This document shows, one piece after another, positions 17,541 to 24,770 of a DNA stretch of 64,000 bases. How positions within the stretch are numbered: position 1 is the first letter of the stretch; each line of letters begins with the position of its first letter. The position numbers were made by a program, and so were the translations under genes. This stretch comes from Flagellimonas beolgyonensis (GTDB lineage Bacteria > Bacteroidota > Bacteroidia > Flavobacteriales > Flavobacteriaceae), in NCBI RefSeq assembly GCF_003992615.1, contig NZ_RZMY01000016.1, positions 372,001 through 436,000 on the forward strand, written 5' to 3'. Below the pieces are notes generated by a model. It searched no databases and had not been told where the DNA came from. It worked only from the letters and a program-made list of their open reading frames with translations.

Positions 17541-18119
17541 TTGGAACCCATTGAAAAACTTATTGAACACCTAAGGGCATCCATTCCATTAACGGAGCGG
17601 GAGGAATCGTTGGTGGCTGATAGTTTTCAGAAAACAATAATGCACAAAAAGGAATTTCTACTGTCGCCAGGTCACGTTTCCCAACACATGCGATTTATTG
17701 CCAAAGGCTGCCTAAGGGCCTTTTATATGGATGAATCGGCCAAGGAACATGTGGTGCAATTTGGTGTTGAGGGCTGGTGGGTAAACGACCTTTACAGTTA
17801 TTTGACCCAGACCCCGGCCAAACAATTTGTGCAGGCTTTGGAACCCAGCACCGTGCTGCAAATTCATCGCGATGCACTAAACAGATTGTATGAAGAAGTT
17901 CCCGCAATGGAGCGCTTTTACCGATTAAAATTTGAAAAGGCCTATGTAAGCCTGCAAGATCGTACCCTGAATGCCATGAGCAAGAGTGCAGAGGAGCGTT
18001 ATCTCGATTTTCGGTCCAGGTACCGTGGCATAGAACAACGAGTGCCCCAATATATGGTTGCCTCCTATTTGGGCATTACCCCAGAGTTTTTGAGTGCACT
18101 TCGGAAAAATTTGAAGTAA
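17541..18119 (+). CDS. Crp/Fnr-family transcriptional regulator
   Basis: The 192-aa protein has an N-terminal cyclic-nucleotide-binding-like barrel (about residues 15-115) and a C-terminal helical HTH segment (about 140-190, ending YMVASYLGITPEFLSALRKNL). This matches the many Bacteroidota Crp/Fnr regulators that lack a Cys-based Fnr iron-sulfur cluster. The only start in this frame is the TTG at 17541, because an in-frame stop lies two codons upstream. The ligand is not evident. A GNAT gene follows after 71 bp. Confidence 0.88.
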   Translation: MEPIEKLIEHLRASIPLTEREESLVADSFQKTIMHKKEFLLSPGHVSQHMRFIAKGCLRAFYMDESAKEHVVQFGVEGWWVNDLYSYLTQTPAKQFVQALEPSTVLQIHRDALNRLYEEVPAMERFYRLKFEKAYVSLQDRTLNAMSKSAEERYLDFRSRYRGIEQRVPQYMVASYLGITPEFLSALRKNLK

Positions 18120-18190
18120 CTCTGTTTCTTAAGGCATCTTAAGTTGGAAAGAAACTTACAAGCCTAGATTTGTTCCTCAATAAATCATAA

Positions 18191-18946
18191 ATGGTGAATC
18201 AAACAACAAACCCTTCCGCACAAAAAATAGCCGACCATTTGGCCGAATTTTGGCTCGAAATCGGTAAAACGGCGGGAATTCTAGACCGAAATAACGGCTA
18301 TAATGCTGTCTTTGCCAAAGGGTATTCCTGGCCCAGCAAAATTTTCGACCTACAGCCCAGTGCCTTGGCTTTGGAACTTTTGAAGTCCGGCATTGAAATT
18401 GAACAATTACCCAATGCCATTTTGGCACAAAGCGAGGCAACCAAGGTTCTTTTGGAATCCTCAGGCTTTGAAAGGGTTTCTTCCTTAAAGGCCATGGCAC
18501 TTGATGTATCTGAAGGCCATTTACAGGTATTGGACGAACATCAATTTGAAACCGTGACCACCAAGGGTCAGGCTGGAAAATTTGCCCGAATCGCCGCTGG
18601 CTCCTTTGACTATCCTGTTAAGTCAAAAACCGTGGAAGCTTTGCTCAACAATCCGAAGTTTCACATGTTTTTGGGCAAACATGAAGGGGCATTGGGCAGT
18701 TGTGGTATGTTGTATTTGGACAACAATGGTGTTTGCGGTTTTCATATGATCGGCACCTTGCCTACCTTTAGGGGAAAGGGGCTGGGAAAAAGCATGACAC
18801 AATATCTTTTGAACAAAACCGTAGAGTTGGGATATGGTACAGTATATCTTGTTGCTTCCAAAAGCGGTGAACCAATTTATTCTAAATTGGGGTTTGCAAC
18901 TTTCGGTGAAGTGGAAACATTTGCATTGACGAATACAAGTAGGTGA
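18191..18946 (+). CDS. GNAT-family N-acetyltransferase
   Basis: The 251-aa protein has an N-terminal helical region (about 1-110) and a C-terminal GNAT domain (about 150-245). The acetyl-CoA binding loop reads TFRGKGLGKSMTQYLLNKTV, a good match to the Q/RxxGxG/A pyrophosphate loop, followed by GYGTVYLVASKSGEPIYSKLGF. Its substrate is unknown. It ends 17 bp before the ATG of the next small monooxygenase gene, so they are likely co-transcribed. Confidence 0.85.
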   Translation: MVNQTTNPSAQKIADHLAEFWLEIGKTAGILDRNNGYNAVFAKGYSWPSKIFDLQPSALALELLKSGIEIEQLPNAILAQSEATKVLLESSGFERVSSLKAMALDVSEGHLQVLDEHQFETVTTKGQAGKFARIAAGSFDYPVKSKTVEALLNNPKFHMFLGKHEGALGSCGMLYLDNNGVCGFHMIGTLPTFRGKGLGKSMTQYLLNKTVELGYGTVYLVASKSGEPIYSKLGFATFGEVETFALTNTSR

Positions 18947-18963
18947 CTCAAAAAAAGACAAGC

Positions 18964-19272
18964 ATGTTTATTGTAATCTATAGGTTTGAGGTGGTCCAAG
19001 GACTTGCAAAAGAATTTGAGCAAGAATGGGAAGAGTTGACCTTTGCCTTTATAAATTATGCCAACGGACTTGGATCTCGCCTACATAAGGATGCCCACGA
19101 AAATTATATTGCCTATGCTCAATGGCCCGATGAGAGGTCGTGGAACGAAGCTGGAGCCAAACTTCCTGAAAGTGCACAAAAACTGAGCGCGCAAATGAGA
19201 TCTCGTTGTTCAAAATTTGAAGTTCTCCACACTTTGTATGAGGTCAAAAATTTACTGAAAACGGAAAATTGA
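18964..19272 (+). CDS. Antibiotic biosynthesis monooxygenase-like (ABM fold) protein
   Basis: Starting at the ATG at 18964 the protein has 102 aa and begins MFIVIYRFEVVQG, which matches the first strand of ABM-domain proteins. A GTG at 18943 would add seven residues that do not resemble the family and overlap the preceding gene, so I chose the ATG. The small dimeric ferredoxin-like ABM fold covers cofactor-free monooxygenases and many proteins of unknown role. Context (GNAT upstream) gives no substrate. The 150 bp downstream hold only a possible gene remnant. Confidence 0.75.
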   Translation: MFIVIYRFEVVQGLAKEFEQEWEELTFAFINYANGLGSRLHKDAHENYIAYAQWPDERSWNEAGAKLPESAQKLSAQMRSRCSKFEVLHTLYEVKNLLKTEN

Positions 19273-19422
19273 AAAATCACCACGCCCTTTCCTTTATACT
19301 CAGCCAAAATTTTCCGGTTTCTACATTTTGATTCAACAAGTCTACTATTTTCTGAGCTACCTCCATGGATTTTCCCGTTAACATACCAAGTTAATGCATG
19401 GCGAAATGATCATCCCTCAGGA

Positions 19423-20286
19423 TTAATTTGTAGCCATTGTCAATATTTCCTCGATATAATATTCCAGATAGGGTCGCTTATCTGGGTACGCTTCCAGTAT
19501 TTTAATAACATCGTTCACCCTTTCATCTGAAGCTATCTCTTCAACGGTAAATCCTTTTTGGTGTAAGTCGACCACCCGGTGGTTCAATTGAATATAAACC
19601 TTCCTATTCCTGATAAGTTGTTGTTTGTTCCCAAAATAATGTTTTGGGTCTTTGGAAGTGTTGCCTGGCACAATCAGGGTATGCTCATCTGATAAGGAAA
19701 TGGCCTTATCAATCCCATTTACAACCCCTTTTAGTCCATTGGGGCCGGTATAGGTTAACCAGTGGGGCTGAAATCCATCGCTCATGAACAACACATTGCT
19801 TTTCTCCAAATGAACATCAATATGATCCAAGGTATGGGATGGGGTATGGTAGGCGGTTACCACTTCATGTCCTAAGACTATCGAGATTTTATCTTTGAAC
19901 AAAACTTTGTGATAGGCATTGGCGTACTTCATTTTTTCATGGGACAGAATGATGGCCCCCCTATCCGCAAAATAAGCGTTGGCATGGTGGTTAAAGGTAT
20001 CGGAATCGCTATTGATTACATACGCAATGGGCAAATCCGTGATTTTTCGGATTTCCTTTTCCAAGTCTGGCGCACTTGCGAGCATCATGGAATTGATAAG
20101 AAGTACTTCTTTATCTCCTATAACAACACCGCAATTTCCGTTGGCATCCGCATCCCAAAGCTCTGTAAAAATATAAACGTTTTCGTTAACCTTTTTTACA
20201 TCGTATGTTGCTTGCGCCATCATATGTGAAGTAGACAAAAACAGAATGCTCATTAAAGACGAAAAAAATATTTTACCAATATTCAT
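19423..20286 (-). CDS. Secreted metallo-beta-lactamase-fold protein lacking the usual metal ligands
   Basis: From the ATG at 20284-20286 the protein has 287 aa with a signal peptide (about 1-25, ending HMMAQA). An upstream ATG at 20319 is open, but its 11 extra codons come from a decayed NTF2-like gene, so the later start is preferred. The fold order is that of MBL hydrolases: VNENVYIFTELW, NCGVVIGDKEVLLINS, then AYHTPSHTLDHIDVHL and VLFMSDGFQ. However, where active enzymes have HxHxDH, this protein has NSDSDTFNHHANAYF (residues 92-106), with none of those ligands in register. It may be a non-catalytic or altered-metal member. The substrate is unknown. Confidence 0.75.
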   Translation of the reverse strand: MNIGKIFFSSLMSILFLSTSHMMAQATYDVKKVNENVYIFTELWDADANGNCGVVIGDKEVLLINSMMLASAPDLEKEIRKITDLPIAYVINSDSDTFNHHANAYFADRGAIILSHEKMKYANAYHKVLFKDKISIVLGHEVVTAYHTPSHTLDHIDVHLEKSNVLFMSDGFQPHWLTYTGPNGLKGVVNGIDKAISLSDEHTLIVPGNTSKDPKHYFGNKQQLIRNRKVYIQLNHRVVDLHQKGFTVEEIASDERVNDVIKILEAYPDKRPYLEYYIEEILTMATN

Positions 20287-20289
20287 AAA

Positions 20290-20440
20290 TTCTAAAGATT
20301 TTCCCTTCCTTAAACTCAAAAGGGCCGTTTGCCCTCTCCAGTAATCACTTAACCATCTTTTGGTTTGATGAAGCTCTTATTTACAGCCATGGTGTCACGA
20401 CCAACAATGGTGTGGTTACCTGATATCAACAACATGTACA
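20290..20440 (-). pseudogene. Decayed 3' end of an NTF2/SnoaL-like gene
   Basis: Read on the minus strand, this stretch matches the C-terminal third of the intact NTF2-like gene at 21451-21912. NHTIVGRDTMAVNKSFIK parallels ENKILGLNAVAVSKRFIK, followed by an in-frame stop, then ALFEFKEGKIFRI recoverable only after restoring one T (the copy reads CCCTTTTGAG, the intact gene CCCTTTTTGAG). The nucleotide run CTTCCTTAAACTCAAAA is shared by both. Stops and a frameshift show it is dead. It accounts for most of the gap between the MBL and beta-propeller genes. Confidence 0.7.
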
Positions 20441-20467
20441 TCGAGACCACGAAGCGGCAGTCCTGTT

Positions 20468-21364
20468 TTATGGTTGAGGTCTTAACTGTTCAATGATTTT
20501 TGCATCAACCCAATATTTTGTTGCTTCCCAGTACGTACTTCCATCTTCCCTAACTTTTTCTTCTGACCTACTAAAAAGTAAATATTTTCCATCAGGAGTT
20601 AATCTCGCACCACTTTCAACCAGTTCTGAATTTATCTTATCTCCCATATTGATAGCCGAACCATATGAACCATCTTGCTGTTTAAAACTGATATAATTGT
20701 CAGACTTGCCATATCCATCTTCTCTCTCGCTACCCCATATTATGAAGGAATCGTCAGGTGCAATAAAGGGGTGGGCTGTCCATTTCCCAGTGTTAATGTC
20801 CGCACCGAGTAGTTTTGGTTCTTTACGCTTACCGTCTTTAATCGTTGATATACGGAGTACATCATTATTCTTATAATCGTCAAAGACCATGGTCCCTTTA
20901 GAGGATACCGACATCACCATAATGCCCCAATCTTCCCTGTCAAACATTGGACCCAGGCTTTTTAATTTTGACCAACCAGTAGCTGTACGTTCAATATAGT
21001 ACTGTCTTGCGTATAATTTGTCGCTGTTTTCAGTCCCATTATGGTGAAAACTATATTTATTTGACCTGTAATAACTGCCTTCATTCCGAAAAACCACAAC
21101 AGCAGGCTGAAAGAGGTCGTCCCCAGAGTAAGTAAAGTAAAACTCTTCCATTTCCAATGCGTCCTCATCCCCTAATTTCCAACCTTCAGAAGTACTCTTT
21201 TTAGGAATAAAAATTTCAGGGGTTAGTCCTGGTGGCTTATGCCCAAAGTATAGATTATCAGTTTCCGTTGATGAATCACCTTTTTCTGTACTTTGGTTCT
21301 TAGTATCGCAGGCATATAAAAATAGTACCAATGCCAGTGCTAAGAGTTTAATGTATTCCTTCAC
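20468..21364 (-). CDS. TolB-like / PD40 beta-propeller lipoprotein
   Basis: The 298-aa protein starts with a lipoprotein signal ending LYAC (Cys19) and a Ser/Thr-rich linker. The rest contains WD40-like (PD40) blades such as NTGKWTAHPFIAPDDSFIIWGSE and GARLTPDGKYLLFSRSE. Such proteins are usually periplasmic or outer-membrane scaffolds; no catalytic residues are apparent. It stands between an intact and a decayed copy of an NTF2-like gene, which suggests a past local duplication. Confidence 0.8.
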   Translation of the reverse strand: MKEYIKLLALALVLFLYACDTKNQSTEKGDSSTETDNLYFGHKPPGLTPEIFIPKKSTSEGWKLGDEDALEMEEFYFTYSGDDLFQPAVVVFRNEGSYYRSNKYSFHHNGTENSDKLYARQYYIERTATGWSKLKSLGPMFDREDWGIMVMSVSSKGTMVFDDYKNNDVLRISTIKDGKRKEPKLLGADINTGKWTAHPFIAPDDSFIIWGSEREDGYGKSDNYISFKQQDGSYGSAINMGDKINSELVESGARLTPDGKYLLFSRSEEKVREDGSTYWEATKYWVDAKIIEQLRPQP

Positions 21365-21450
21365 TTTTGTTTTTATTACTAAGCAAAAACATCATCCTTC
21401 AAAAGCTGATCATTGACTAAAAAGGTATTGCTTTATTAAAGATCGACATG

Positions 21451-21912
21451 TTACCAAAACTCCGTGATCCTAAAAATTTTGCCTTCCTTAAACTCAAAAA
21501 GGGCCATTTGGGCTTCGCCTTCCACAATTTTGCCCGCTTCCTTTTTTATGAACCGTTTGCTCACAGCCACGGCATTGAGGCCCAATATTTTGTTCTCTAC
21601 CTTAATGTCCACCACACTACCATCGTAGCCCCCATTTTTCTGGTTGCGCACGTAACCGTTAAACAGGTCTTCACGTGTATAAACTCCTCCGTAATTGGGA
21701 TGCACATAAGTAAAATCGTCCGTGAACAGATCAAAGATGTTGTCAATGTCTTCTTGGGTCGAGTTGGCTTGAAAAACCTTTAAGTTCAACTTGTAGTACT
21801 TATCGAGAATAGGACTTAAGGAATCTTTGGGAGCTTGCGAGGAATCCTGAGCTTGAGAGGAAGTAAACCCAAGAATCAATAGTGTCATTAAAATGATTGT
21901 ATAAGATTTCAT
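21451..21912 (-). CDS. Secreted NTF2/SnoaL-like protein
   Basis: The 153-aa protein has a signal peptide (about 1-21, ending SSQA) followed by an NTF2-like alpha/beta cone fold: an N-terminal helix region, NIFDLFTDDFTYVHPNYGGVYTREDL, then strands ALFEFKEGKIFRITEFW. NTF2-like proteins may be enzymes or binding proteins; no catalytic residue can be named. It is the last gene of a five-gene minus-strand operon (serine hydrolase, amidohydrolase, tautomerase-like, esterase-like, NTF2), 4 bp after the esterase-like gene. A dead copy of its 3' end lies at 20290-20440. Confidence 0.8.
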   Translation of the reverse strand: MKSYTIILMTLLILGFTSSQAQDSSQAPKDSLSPILDKYYKLNLKVFQANSTQEDIDNIFDLFTDDFTYVHPNYGGVYTREDLFNGYVRNQKNGGYDGSVVDIKVENKILGLNAVAVSKRFIKKEAGKIVEGEAQMALFEFKEGKIFRITEFW

Positions 21913-21916
21913 TTGT

Positions 21917-23059
21917 CTATTTGTTTTGGTTCAATGCTTTATTGGCATCTGATTTTCTGTTCAACAATCTTTCAGAATCCGGATACTTTTTTAATAAAAT
22001 ATCATAGAGTTCCACAGCTTCCTGAAACCGATTATGTTTTTCATAAAATGCCGCCATTTGGGATACGGCATAGTCCCGATTAGCCACCAGTTCTTTTAAA
22101 AAGGATTTTTTGTCCATGGCATTCAACAGGGTTTCAAATTGCTCAAATTCATCGGCGCGCATGGCACTGCGAATAATGGTAAAACGCGACCAAAGCGAGA
22201 GTTCCGGTGAAAACCCATATTTTTCTGCCCTTTGTTTAGCATGATCACGTGCGAAATCCATACCCCCCGCAGCCATGAACTTTTGCAGATTGTTCGTTTC
22301 AAACTCCTGATAATATTTAAAGTAGTCCCGGAGGCCATGGTACAGCGTAGGGTATCCTGTGGAGCGGTGTTCTTCCAGTTCAAACTCAAAATAGGTCCAT
22401 TCAAGACCGTTACCGGGGTTTGATTTCAGTTTTTCGTTCAATTTTTCGGTGCTGTGCCGTACGTCGTATTCATCGGGACTTACCGCAAAATACAATTGTA
22501 CCTCTTTGATGGAAGCGGTGTCCAAATCGTCGATTGCATCAAAAATGGGAAAGGGACTGGCTATTAAATAAGCATTGAATAGGTTGGGTTGATCCTTCAT
22601 CAGGTGAAAAGCAAAGCTTCCCCCATATTCCCAGCCAAAAAGAAGGTTTTCACCGTTGGTCCTAAACTGTTTGTTCACATAGGGCATCAATTCATCTTGT
22701 AAAAACCCTTTGAAGTTTTCCTTGCCTTCCCCAAAATTTTTAAACCTGTCGGGATATGAATTCTTGATTCCCACAATGATAAATTCCGGAGCCAATTGAA
22801 ATTGTTGGAACGATTGGCTGAGGCTAACCACATGCAAAAAAAAGCGTTGACCATCCAACACATAAACCACAGGGTATGTTTTGTCAGAATCTTGATAGTC
22901 TGGCGGTAAATAAATCTGAACTTCCCGCTCTTCATTCAATCTTTTAGAGGAAACAAGGTGGTTGGTGCCGACTACATTTGGAGTACCCTCCGATTGAGCT
23001 TGTACACCAAAAAACATCAAAACTATCGCAATGGTCGCTGTTATTACTTTCATTTTCAT
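21917..23059 (-). CDS. Secreted esterase-D-like alpha/beta-hydrolase-fold protein without the nucleophile serine
   Basis: The 380-aa protein has a signal peptide (about 1-22) and a putative-esterase domain (PF00756-like, about 35-270), with REVQIYLPPDYQ, YPVVYVLDGQRFF and a C-terminal helical (TPR-like) extension (about 290-375, with ELYDILLKKYPDSERL). The nucleophile elbow, normally GHSxGG, reads GWEYGG here (residues 142-147), so Ser is replaced by Glu144 and the preceding His by Trp. The catalytic His region EEHRSTGYPTLYHGLRDYF is retained. The change suggests a non-hydrolytic or re-purposed member. It lies 9 bp after the tautomerase-like gene and 4 bp before the NTF2-like gene. Confidence 0.8.
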   Translation of the reverse strand: MKMKVITATIAIVLMFFGVQAQSEGTPNVVGTNHLVSSKRLNEEREVQIYLPPDYQDSDKTYPVVYVLDGQRFFLHVVSLSQSFQQFQLAPEFIIVGIKNSYPDRFKNFGEGKENFKGFLQDELMPYVNKQFRTNGENLLFGWEYGGSFAFHLMKDQPNLFNAYLIASPFPIFDAIDDLDTASIKEVQLYFAVSPDEYDVRHSTEKLNEKLKSNPGNGLEWTYFEFELEEHRSTGYPTLYHGLRDYFKYYQEFETNNLQKFMAAGGMDFARDHAKQRAEKYGFSPELSLWSRFTIIRSAMRADEFEQFETLLNAMDKKSFLKELVANRDYAVSQMAAFYEKHNRFQEAVELYDILLKKYPDSERLLNRKSDANKALNQNK

Positions 23060-23068
23060 AGTAGAAGA

Positions 23069-23413
23069 TTATACCATGGTTTTGTTACAATAAGTCGCTT
23101 TCTCAAAATCCCTGATGTTTATTGAAATAATTGGAACTTCGGGGAACATACCTTTGAGTTCAGAAACAATTCGCTTTGATAAATTGGCCTTTTGTTGAGT
23201 AGTTCTCCCTTCCATGATGTTTCCAAAAATGTGGATGAAGTCATCCTTTGCATTCCCAACCATATAGTGTTCAAAGGGATTGATTCGCACCTTGATATCA
23301 TTAGGGTCAAAAAGACCTGTGGATTTAGCGGTATCATAAACCAATTGCATTATCGATTCCGGGGATTGAGATTTAATGACCGTATTGGAACAGTCCAGCA
23401 CAAAATGTGGCAT
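23069..23413 (-). CDS. 5-carboxymethyl-2-hydroxymuconate isomerase-like tautomerase (CHMI family)
   Basis: The 114-aa protein begins MPHFVLDCSN. CHMI proteins use the N-terminal Pro exposed after Met removal as catalytic base, and Pro2 is present. KVRINPFEHYMVGNAKDDFIHIFGNIMEGR fits the family (read in parts: KVRINPFEHYMVGN, FIHIFGNIMEGR). In homoprotocatechuate degradation CHMI isomerises a ring-cleavage product, but no other genes of that pathway are here. It has no signal peptide, unlike its operon neighbours, so it acts in the cytoplasm. Spacing is 24 bp from the upstream amidohydrolase gene and 9 bp to the esterase-like gene. Confidence 0.8.
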   Translation of the reverse strand: MPHFVLDCSNTVIKSQSPESIMQLVYDTAKSTGLFDPNDIKVRINPFEHYMVGNAKDDFIHIFGNIMEGRTTQQKANLSKRIVSELKGMFPEVPIISINIRDFEKATYCNKTMV

Positions 23414-23437
23414 AGGTATTTTAATTTATTTGAGCTT

Positions 23438-24766
23438 TCAATGATTTAGCGATTCAACTTCTTTTAAAAGGCTGTCCAATTGGTCTCGACCCAACCACTC
23501 CCCTTTCAACAGTACACCTTCAATCGTTTTGGTGTTTTTAATATCTTCCAACGGGTTTTTGTTCAACAGGACCAAATTGGCATTTTTTCCTACGGTAATA
23601 GTACCCTCCGTAGCAATAGAACCCAAATATCGGGCAGGTGTCAATGTACTGGCCTTAAGTATCTCGTAGGGAGATAGACCAGCTTCTTGAAGAAATTGAA
23701 ATTCTTCGTGTAAGGAAAATCCGGGTACCACAAAACCAAAAGTATCGCTTCCGGTCATCATGGGAACATCTTCTTTTGCCAATATTTTGGTAAAATTCTT
23801 CATCCATTCAAAGTAATCTTCCAACAATGGCAATGCATCCATTCCGTTGATCACCTTACCTTTTAAATTTTGACGATAGGGATTATCGTCCGATGCCCAA
23901 TACCCATGATCTCCGTTCAGCATATATGTTGCGACTTCTTTTTCCTTAAGTTTTGCAAAGCTATTGTCGTCCAAACATTTTACGATCATATCAAAAACCA
24001 CCAAGGTCGGTACAATGACAATTCCGCTGTTTTTAATCTGCTCTACGGCATTTTTCAGGAATAGACTATCTCTTCTTTGTTCATCACCGAACAAATACAC
24101 AAACTCCTCTACATGTTCAATGGATTTCATCCGAAGCGAATACTCCAAGTTCATCTCACGCTGGGCATGCCCCATCACGGGAATATTATAGTCGGCTGCC
24201 CTCTCAAGAACTTTCAGATAGATATCCTTCGGAAGATCATCCGCGATTTTTATAAAGTCATATCCTTTGTTGTGATGCTGTGCTATGATGCGCTCTATAT
24301 CCGCACTGGTTTTTAGGTCCCCAGACTGCAAATAAGGCCCCGAAGTATAGTAATTCGGACCCATTAATTGGTTTTTGTCTATACTATCCCTAATGGCAAT
24401 ATGATCTTGCCAATCGTACTCCGCCATATTGCGCACAGTGGTTACGCCATTGACAATCAGTAGTTTGAAATCACGGACAATACCCCCTTCCTTGTTGCGC
24501 CAATGATAGTGCATTTCATTTAATCCCGGAATCAAGTATTTCCCAGAGCCATCAACCACGCGGGGGTTTCGGAACTCCAATGTGGCTGACATAGGTTCAA
24601 CACGGATTATTTTACCGTGTGCCACCACCACCCGTTGGTTATACAGAATAGTTTCTTCGATCATGGGTATTACATTGACATTCTCGATCAAAAGGGTGTC
24701 CGTTTGGGCAACCCCCATCGAAATGCCGAATAGGCCCATGAGAAAATTAAAGACAATTGTTTTCAT
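23438..24766 (-). CDS. Secreted amidohydrolase-family protein
   Basis: The 442-aa protein has a signal peptide (about 1-20, ending GVAQ) and the amidohydrolase composite layout: an N-terminal beta domain (TLLIENVNVIPM, VVDGSGKYLIPGLNEMHYHW with HxH metal ligands), a central barrel (NGVTTVRNMAEYD, GHAQREM, IEHVEEF, GSDTFG) and a C-terminal ILKASTLTPARYLG...VGKNANLVLL region. The second, third and final metal-site motifs are all recognisable, so it is probably active, perhaps on a cyclic amide or dipeptide. It starts 4 bp after the serine hydrolase stop. Confidence 0.88.
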   Translation of the reverse strand: MKTIVFNFLMGLFGISMGVAQTDTLLIENVNVIPMIEETILYNQRVVVAHGKIIRVEPMSATLEFRNPRVVDGSGKYLIPGLNEMHYHWRNKEGGIVRDFKLLIVNGVTTVRNMAEYDWQDHIAIRDSIDKNQLMGPNYYTSGPYLQSGDLKTSADIERIIAQHHNKGYDFIKIADDLPKDIYLKVLERAADYNIPVMGHAQREMNLEYSLRMKSIEHVEEFVYLFGDEQRRDSLFLKNAVEQIKNSGIVIVPTLVVFDMIVKCLDDNSFAKLKEKEVATYMLNGDHGYWASDDNPYRQNLKGKVINGMDALPLLEDYFEWMKNFTKILAKEDVPMMTGSDTFGFVVPGFSLHEEFQFLQEAGLSPYEILKASTLTPARYLGSIATEGTITVGKNANLVLLNKNPLEDIKNTKTIEGVLLKGEWLGRDQLDSLLKEVESLNH

Positions 24767-24770
24767 TGCA

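Noticed and set aside
20287..20319. Longer N terminus for the MBL-fold protein starting at 20319
   Set aside because: These codons derive from the out-of-frame tail of the dead NTF2-like gene and would bury the signal peptide.
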